Positions 56,313-64,000 of a DNA stretch of 64,000 nucleotides are shown here, in pieces. Every line of letters starts with the position of its first letter. The first letter of the stretch is position 1. The position numbers and the translations under genes were made by a program. Location of the stretch: positions 930,001 to 994,000 of the forward strand of contig MBPM02000014.1 in NCBI GenBank assembly GCA_001695595.3, written 5' to 3'. The notes under the pieces were generated by a model. That model was not told where the DNA came from and made no database searches. It saw nothing but the letters and a program-made list of their open reading frames with translations. The DNA comes from Plasmopara viticola. Taxonomy: Eukaryota > Oomycota > Peronosporomycetes > Peronosporales > Peronosporaceae.

Positions 56313-56681
56313 TTAAAGCGCGTGGATACACACACTGTTCTTGGCAACGTTACAATGCGTACTTGAAAATTTGCAGCGTACGGTCTGTGTAATAATGTGA
56401 CACGTACATACTGCAGCATGGTGATTCCCCTGGATCTGTCCGGCTTAACAACCACGCCACATCCAAGGTGAAATTCTCCACATGTTTCGCGTTCATATGT
56501 TTTTAGCTGTTAGATAGTTCTTAGATCAACAACGTGTAGGCATAAACAGGAGGAATATGTTTGGATGGTGCACACGAATGAATGCATGAAAGGGGCACCC
56601 AGTGAGTTTCCATATAACAAACGCTTTATTTTCATTGCAGGTGATAAAGCGGACTTTTTTTCTTCAAACTAAGCCCGTCGT

Positions 56682-57007
56682 TTTTCGGAAAAGGTTGGGG
56701 TGACGCCCTCCTTCCAAGCGCGGGGGCTAAATGCTCGCGCGCTTCGGGCAGATGCTCTCGGGCATCTGCAGGTCTCTAACGAGTCTCACCCTCGACGCGA
56801 CGGTCTCCAGCACTAGGGCGCCACCTGGGCCCTTACCAAGTCAGAATCACACAAAATAATGGAAGACCCTCACGGCCTCGGTGCTGGCTGCACTGCCCGC
56901 CGAACGAGACTCGACGTATGCGGACACCACTCTATGCCGTGGACTAGCCATAGAGCCTAGCACGTGCATAACTTGGCAACGCGATAACGTAATACAATAC
57001 AATACAA
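56682..57007 (+). mobile_element. 0.3-kb non-autonomous LINE derivative, copy C
   Basis: It starts TTTTCGGAAAAGGTTGGGG, identical to the 5' end of the longer LINE remnant. It has the same two internal joints as copies A and B and ends TACAATACAATACAATA. A 12-bp duplication TAAGCCCGTCGT lies at 56670-56681 and 57008-57019. The empty site occurs once at 48543-48554 in unit 1, so both ends are certain. Confidence 0.95.
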
Positions 57008-57889
57008 TAAGCCCGTCGTCTTTAATTTTTAACAACCACAAAAAGGCTTTGAGATCAATACTGGCGATGACTACTATTACTGTCTGAGATTTTGTGATAA
57101 AGGAAATGCACAGCATATCGGTACTTTTACCGATTTGTATCCTATTGGATGCTGAATAGGTGAGTCAAATTAATGCGTAGTTATGAGTAAGAAACTTGCA
57201 CAAGCCGAGTCTGCGTGGTAAGGTGTGGTTTCCTGTCAGAGGAAGTCATTAAACAATGATAAACTTTGAAGCACGGCAGCCATCCTTCCAAATTTCTTTT
57301 CGGCTTTCTACTGGGGTACGAAGGATTCTGAAATGAATATATATCCTGCCTAAACTACATATTTGATACTGGTGTATATACAAAATGATAGCGGTAGAAT
57401 TTCAATAAAATTGCACTTTATAAATCATTCTTCAAGCTGCGTTCTATTGCGTGCTTAGGCCAGCAACAGGGAGCGATCAATTCCAAAGAGCGTGTAGACC
57501 TTAGAGTATGTTCCCTTGATGCGAGGTGCTGTGTAATCACGCGTAACCTTACAGCACTTGCAGCTAACTTCTTTCTTACGGCCAGAGTAACTCAAGTAAC
57601 TCAAAACGTTTTGGATTGGAAAGAACTACTTTTTTGCCTCGTTAAGCAGGCAGGTGCCATGGTTCGAAATACTTACCAGCCGTCCAAAGGCTTAAAGGCG
57701 GCTGTTATGACAGCCATACATGCTGCCAAGTAGCATGTAGTGAGCTGGAACGTAACTAGCACTTATGCCCCACTGTAAGCAATGGGTCTTTATACAAGCA
57801 AAATAATAGATCAACATGGAGTATCTATCGCCGCGCGACGATGGGTAGACAGGGGATACTCCAGCTGTGGCCTGCACGGAAATCCTTAG

Positions 57890-57990
57890 GATAGTGGCAG
57901 TTCCTCGCCGACCCCTCGTGCTACTTGCCTAGACCTTTAGTCGCCTCTGTGGAGCTCGCACATTGTAGAAATGAAAGCTTACACTTATAA
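57890..57990 (+). pseudogene. Short Kazal third-domain relic, unit 2
   Basis: Duplicate of 49425-49525, with the same core deletion. It faces the minus-strand relic at 58065-58364. Confidence 0.5.
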
Positions 57991-58064
57991 TGAACAATGT
58001 TTTTTTAGCTGGTTTGCGCCCAGAGCAATTCGTTTGCTTTCAGAACTCTGCCGGGGAGGGCACG

Positions 58065-58364
58065 TCTTTATTCGTGGCCTTGCACTAGACCATTAATTCT
58101 AAGCACGCATTTGAGTGTATTCTTAAATTTCACCAGTCATGGGGTCATAATCGTCGCGGCATGCGTCAGGACAGCTTTTGACTGAATTGTCTGACTTTGA
58201 TGACTCGACCGATAGAGATTTAAGCTCACCTAAACTCGTTCCGGTTGCATGCGACTGTCCTGCGTTGGGTAGCGCTGAATGCACAAACGATCGTATATGC
58301 TCCGCTATCAGACTTGCAAATAGGTTTGAAGTCTCATAGAGCTGCTATAGCAGCCCTTTGAGGC
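58065..58364 (-). pseudogene. Kazal relic: first and second domains, unit 2
   Basis: Duplicate of 49600-49900 with a one-base deletion in the linker region (GGTTGCATGCG here, GGTTGCCATGCG in unit 1), which adds a further frame break. Confidence 0.72.
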
Positions 58365-59291
58365 TCTAATCAAGTGTAGGATAGAGGAGATATTAGATGA
58401 TTTTTTAAAATAAGAGAGAGCAGGTACTCATACTGTCCTTGCGTTCACTGAAACATATATTTTTCTGTACGTCTTTGATATGCATGGAACTTGTGACTCC
58501 GTGTTACCCGACAGCACCTAATGCTTTTGACACAATGAGCTCTAATGTATACCAATGTAGCAAAAGTCCACAGCACCTTGTGCAGCGAAGGCAGTAAAGG
58601 AGGAGCGAAGTGGATCATCCTCGATCGGTTCCGCAATATTTAATGTAAACGCTTTATATTGCTCTCACTGTCGAGTCCGGTGGTAAGATTGTGGTTTCAT
58701 CAGGGTATACATGGATTTTTGAGGCCCGTAAAGAAGAGATGGAATATGTGACGCATGAGCTTTACAGTCAGATTGACATGCGTTCTGGCACGAGCGTTTT
58801 GAATTGCATTGGAAGTAGCTTTCTTTGTAAAAAGATTAAACAATTAAAACGCACGGATCAATGAGTACGCACTTCCTCAACCGCATTACCAATACGGCAT
58901 AGCAACCGGCTCTTCCAACCCTATGTATGACCACCCGTATTTGTCTTACTTGCAAGGGCGAGACCGAGGTTGTAATTTGAATAAAGGCTGAGTGCGTTTC
59001 TAACGTTCATAAAAATTAAAGTCCCGACGTCCGAGATTGAAGGCACCACATCGGTTGAGTCTACATTGACTGGGAAAGTCAATGGTAGACGTAAATCCCT
59101 GCGTTTCCGGCACCGTGAAAGGCTCGACGAATTGATGCGTCGTTTTATAGTTTAGACTTTAGGTCAGACTCATCGCCCAAGCAAAAAGCATCCCAATAGG
59201 TTGGAAAGCTCATTAGCTCGGCGTGCAAAGACCCGTCCGACAATGCCCTCGATAACGAATGTAAGAGCTCTCGGCACTGAAAAGAAGAATA

Positions 59292-59567
59292 TGCGACGAC
59301 GCCCAGTTCGTTTATAAGGTGGGTTTTATGACTTTCAATGGCAGTGGGAATAGGCTCTGCAAGTTTTTTATCGTTGGGTACTGATGCAAGTTGCCGTTGC
59401 GTGAGATGCCTACTCACTCTCTGCACAATGGATTCAACGAAACAAAAGACGAAGTCATTAACCGGCAAATACAGACAATGGCATCGAGCGGTTTGCTCAT
59501 TCCTTTTGCGCATCGCGGGGGATCCACAAAGGCCACTCATGGTATGGCGTGTACGGATCGAATTTGA
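59292..59567 (+). pseudogene. Unidentified decayed reading frame, unit 2
   Basis: Duplicate of 50829-51104 with the same TGA (59382-59384) and few substitutions. The minus strand is again open for 158 codons. Confidence 0.3.
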
Positions 59568-60981
59568 CTCGACATAATATATTGTGTCAGTGTGGTGACA
59601 TGGTGCGTGCTCTAGCACCACACAAAATTACTCATGTTTCTTCACTTGGCGCATGAGGACAAAAGTGGTTTTTACTCAGTCTAGAGGAAATAAAGGGCGT
59701 TCAGGAGCTCTGTTTCTACCCCTGCCACATTGGACAGAGTCGTATGCAGCCGTAGGCTAAGTATACAATTCTACTACCTGGCAGTTCCGAGAAAACCTGT
59801 TAAATACGTCTCAGCCTAGGCATAATGCCAGGTCCGGCACTAGGATTACTAGCTCTACGCGTCGGTCTAGGATCACACTTGTCATACCTCACAGCACCGC
59901 CTACAGACCGCGGTTTGTATATGAGGCGTTCGTTGCTTCAAATCGAAGATCTTATTTGCTCTCAGGAAGTCTCACACAAACCATTTGACGGCCTCTACAA
60001 TTGTAGTCAATAAAATTATTATACTAAATTACGACATGTTGTTGGCCGCATGAAATAACCTGCTTTGGAATCGTACAATCTTCTCGAGTCTACCCGAAAG
60101 ATAGGCTTTGCTTGACAATGGGACCTATAATGTTTGACGACGGATCTATTATCTGGCGTCTCAGCCGGACGCTATGAGCGGCGTTAGATAGTCTATTATC
60201 TTTTCAGTAACCTCTGAATTATCCGCCTGCTCATAGCACACAGTGCTTGAGGTTTCTCGGCCGTGTTGGCCAGTACGGTGGTTAGTATGGACACTTCCAT
60301 CCGTCGTATGTCCACCCGCACTGACTTACAAGAATGGGCGCGAAGGTGTCGGTTCAACGAAATACTGGGATAATTCGATGCAAGTAAAGTTCCTACGATC
60401 AAAAAATAAATCATCAAGTTAGTCGACAATTGTTCATGGTCATGTCTTTCCGGGATCGAGAAAGATTTGGTAGAATTGTTTTTGATCTTTCTCGTAAATA
60501 TCAAAGATCGATTCCAACGTGATAAGCTTGGAGAATACAATAAACATTTGTCATTTTATAGATATCTTGTTTCTCCTTGGAATTTCCTATTGTCAAATTC
60601 GGCGGATGCTATCACATCCCTTTTCCTGCTGATTCTATCCAGCGAATACTGCACGAAGTCCAGCAAATATTTCTTGTAGACAAACATAATAGAGCTGGGA
60701 AAATAAACTTTCTAAGTTTTTCTCACTTTTTTTAACAAATTCATAACAAAGAGACAACGGAGCTTTGGGGTGCTTGATTTGAGATGAATGTATAGCCTGT
60801 AGATGCGTGAACCCCATCAAACCCACAAACATGGCGTTTCAGCGCACATGCAGCGCAGTATGTCTTCGATTTAATCATTCTGTTGGAAATTTGCCACTGA
60901 CAAGCATTTGCCTAAAAGCAGCTTAAATGAGGGTACTAATTTGACAACTTTCTGAAAAAAATATGTTCAGACATTATATTC

Positions 60982-61044
60982 TAGCGCTGTTGTCAACCTG
61001 ATTTTGCTGTAAATGATCGCTGCAAACACTCTTTAAAAAGCGCC
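60982..61044 (-). pseudogene. Relic of a Kazal signal-peptide region, unit 2
   Basis: Duplicate of 52585-52645, differing by one A in the adjacent A run. Confidence 0.5.
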
Positions 61045-63378
61045 AAAAATTTTTTTGAAACATTAGAGAAAGGGTTCGATGATTTACCGGCATTGGCAGA
61101 AACATAGTATCGGTGGTAGACCATTTGCAAGTAAACTCTTGGTGCATGCAAATAATTTTTGGTTGGTAATTTTGGTGCAGATGCATCTGTAGTTGATGAA
61201 GCATCTTTCGTCGGATTCGCTTACGTCATTGTGAAACGTCCCTGCCGACCGGTAGCTCTTTGACTGCCAGTTCCATCATCTTTAAAAGAAGCTACTTTTA
61301 TATAAGAGTTTAGAGTAAGGAGTAACGCCCATCCCATCTTATCCGAAATAATCCAATTGTCAATGCGGAGGGATGTAAAGAGCACTTCCATAAAGCTGGT
61401 GAATGCTAGATCTTCATTCACGCCTCCTCAATGAAAAGTGATGTGCGTTTCCATCATATTAGACAATGAATCCTTTTCACTTGATGCCGCGCACGTAATG
61501 TGGGAGCATGATCAGCTTACTGGTTTGATGGCGACTGCATAAACTGAGCACTATTGACTTTATCTCGGTCTTAGAATATCGCCAAATGACTTGGAGTTGT
61601 ACATATATTTAGTTTCTGACAAAGAATAGAAGATTTAGGCCAAGGTCGCGATCAGGTAGAACAACCAGATCAAAAATTGTTTTTGTTCGTGAACGAAAAA
61701 CACCATCACCGCGCTCAGATGATCAGCTGTTGATCCGGTATAGATTGAATTTGGGTATTACAAAGGCGCATGAGGCTTCAGTAGCAGTCATCTGGTTCAA
61801 GGTATAGTGTTTTTCTTAGTCTTCACAGAAGGTTTGTGGAAGCGTAGAACTTGTAAGACCAAAATCCGCGGATTACACGTCGACCTCTTTACAGAGCCTG
61901 CAATTGAAAGTGAACTGTTCTTGGTGTGAAAGCCTCGAGTTTGCTTCTGGCTTGGAATTTGTTGGTGGCAAACAGCTAGACTGTTTTTGGGTGAATATCC
62001 AAATTCAATAGCCTTTCGGAAACAAAGATGTCGAATAGGATCCCGCGTTTTACCGTTGCGTATCGACATACGATCCAAATGTTGGAAGTCTGTCTACACC
62101 AGGCATATGGATAGACAGAAGAAAGCATTCCTGTGTAAAAACACACAGTGCGCAGCATGTGTCTTTGGACTGAACAAGGGGTTCGCGCATATACAAAAAT
62201 TAAGTTACTTTATGTAAATGAACTTCGAAGCCAAATGTTTGAAAAAGATGAAAGAGAAGCCAAAAAAATCTATTCTTTTTCGTCTTTAATGTTAGACCAA
62301 TTTTCTTGCAAAAATAATTATCAGATTTCGTGTATTGTCGGCCTTTTCCACCCCAGGTAAAAACAAAAGGATTTCTCGCTTAAGCATAGACCGAGTCTTA
62401 ATTTATGCAAGTGATAAATTATTGCTAGATAGGGTAATTTCGATTTGTCTAAACAAAAAGAAACATCGTTTCACCGGATCTTTGACGCTCTTCGAAGATC
62501 CTATCCCACAACCTTTTTGAGATTATGTTATCGTGTTGCCTTCAGGAAAATGTCAAAAGTCTGAACAGAATTTTTATACCCTCAGCTTCTCTTTGAGATA
62601 TTGTCCTCGCGCTCGACTTTGCTAGCAAGAGGAACACTGAAAATTATTGAGTGACTGGATGTGCCCACAGCTACCACCGTATTGCGCACTAACGGACTGC
62701 GTACTCATAGATATATGCACTTCTTCAGTTGGAGATTTCTACAAAAAAAAGTGGCTTTCTGCGCAGTTTGGCCCTTTTAAACTGGGTTTGCAGGGACGTT
62801 AATGCTCATGGGTCAAGTGATTATAGATGTACATCTCTTTCTCAAGAGCCTTAAGCCCATCTCGATATTAACATATTACACGATTACACAAACGGTACGC
62901 TCCAAATTTTTATTCAAGAACGGTTTTGACATCGCCATCCATGTGGACCAGCTTTGAATCTCACCTATTATTAGTCTCTACTGCTGCTGATATTATCTTG
63001 GGGTGAAAAAATAGCATATAGAAATAGAGATCAGCTCCAGACTGATTGTAGTGAATAATTCTGTGATTCAGCTTATGTCGCTGGCAACCACGTTCGGCTA
63101 TGTGTTAGCTGACAACAGCGTAATGGGAATCAAAATTTCAGTAGCGAATGATCGTTATCTCAGTATAAGAACTCAACACATGTAAGCGAGACCTCTGACG
63201 GCGGGACGCCCCACGCTCGCCCGAAGCCTCGTGGCTTCTCCACGACCAGCCCGACCAACTTCACACTTTTTTGAGGGTCTGATGGCGTAACGTCTGTGCA
63301 TTGAGCGTCTCTTAATTTAGAACGGCCACACTAAGTTTAGTGGCAATTGTCGATTGCGCCGGATCGCCAAAGCTTGAT

Positions 63379-63815
63379 CAGACGAGTCATTGAAGTTAAA
63401 CAACAAAGACGAAAATTGTCCTGACGCATGCCCCAACAATAACGACCCTGTGGTTGACAAAAATGGAAAGACGCGATTAAACGAGTGCTTCATTTAAATT
63501 GCCAAGTGCTCGGACACGAAAGAAGATGTGGACCTTTGGGCAAATTTTAACGGGCGATCGTTTGCTGCACCGCGTGACGGTAGTACTACAGATGATCCGA
63601 AACAAATGGCCGGAGTTATTACACAGTCAAGCTGTAGCACTCAGAGGACATAGTAGTTCGAGATGTCAAACAGTTCCAAGGCGCCTGTACAAAAAATGGA
63701 TAGTGACACTCTTGCTATCTACTCGTGCTACTCGTCCTGGCCTTTGTTTGCCTGTGTGCGGCTCCGACGGCTAGCTCCAGCTTGCTGATTGAAAACAAAT
63801 TAAAGCTGTAAGTTT
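63379..63815 (+). pseudogene. Kazal pseudogene: second domain, linker, third domain, end of unit 2
   Basis: Related to 54979-55412. It keeps the TAA in domain 2 but has AAG, not TAG, three codons later, so it is less decayed there. The Ser-rich linker aligns with that of the gene at 12845-14065, and domain 3 shows Pro-Val-Cys-Gly-Ser-Asp-Gly and then a stop. From about 63600 on it diverges from units 1 and 2. Confidence 0.78.
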
Positions 63816-64000
63816 CTCGTAAGATTGCTGATTCGTCGCCAAGGCAAGTTGTCTTCAATGACGCGTCGCCTGCTTTGTCATCGGTGCGATATTCGAGAGA
63901 GCAACGATAAAGAAGACGGACGACGACTGTTCTCCTCTAAATAAAGTATTAGTGTCACTAGGATTGGTGTAGGCTTTTTATCGGTACACTGGACCGCCTT
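63601..64000 (+). repeat. Start of a further diverged unit
   Basis: Matches 47078-47480 and 55201-55590 with more differences than those two have between themselves. Over about 63850-64000 it is closer to unit 1 than to unit 2 (for example CTAAATAAAGTATTAGT). The array therefore continues beyond the window. Confidence 0.7.

Larger units (their letters stand above)
55201..63600 (+). repeat. Tandem segmental duplication, unit 2
   Basis: Near-identical to 47078-55200. It differs by a 326-bp LINE-derivative insertion (56682-57007) with its 12-bp target duplication, a 62-bp deletion at 59724 between two CTG triplets, and scattered point changes. It ends in the same plus-strand Kazal relic that ends unit 1. 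Confidence 0.88.

Noticed and set aside
1..64000. CRISPR array, operons or bacterial origin
   Set aside because: No regularly spaced short repeats, no ribosome binding sites and no bacterial gene density. Kazal inhibitors with eukaryotic signal peptides, LINE, gypsy, copia and SINE sequences show a eukaryotic nuclear genome.

Overview
This window looks like nuclear DNA of a plant-associated oomycete, a Phytophthora or downy-mildew type genome. The main reason is a family of secreted Kazal-like protease inhibitors that includes the two-disulfide Kazal variant (cysteines 3 and 6 missing) described from Phytophthora. Initiator-like motifs sit just upstream of these genes, the genes have no introns, and the intergenic DNA is AT-rich, gene-poor and full of retroelement debris. 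The species cannot be named from the sequence.

Only five open genes are convincing. One is a large single-exon gene (8266-10938, minus) for a proline-rich protein with three C2 domains and four EF-hands. The other four are Kazal genes, all on the minus strand: a three-domain inhibitor (12845-14065), a two-domain inhibitor (28736-29377), and a duplicated pair of short two-domain inhibitors (47747-48160 and 55874-56287). These four share a signal peptide beginning MKRF and a Ser/Asp-rich spacer. About fifteen further Kazal pieces, on both strands and in all stages of decay, lie between them. The window is a birth-and-death cluster of inhibitor genes carried on a long repeat unit.

Layout: 1-6 kb is a diverged repeat unit with a Kazal relic. 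8.3-12.2 kb holds the C2/EF-hand gene and an internally deleted LINE. 12.8-14.1 kb is the three-domain Kazal gene. 17.5-24.9 kb is a second diverged unit with Kazal pseudogenes. 27.2-32.4 kb has a short LINE derivative, an inverted repeat enclosing the two-domain Kazal gene and a pseudogene, and a second short LINE derivative. 33.0-36.4 kb is a decayed Ty3/gypsy chromodomain element whose 3' LTR abuts a Kazal relic. 36.4-39.6 kb is a third diverged unit. 39.6-45.4 kb is one Ty1/copia element split by an inversion. 45.7-46.1 kb is a tRNA-derived SINE. 47.1-63.6 kb is a near-identical tandem duplication (about 8.1 kb per unit plus a 326-bp insertion in the second), with the start of a further copy at the window end.

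The strongest new observation is a family of 0.3-kb non-autonomous elements. They keep both ends of a LINE, lack almost all of its coding region with the same two deletion joints, end in a pentanucleotide tail, and are flanked by 11-13 bp target-site duplications. One copy has its exact empty site preserved in the sister unit. Coordinates of diverged repeats and pseudogenes are approximate because they come from reading, not from computed alignment.
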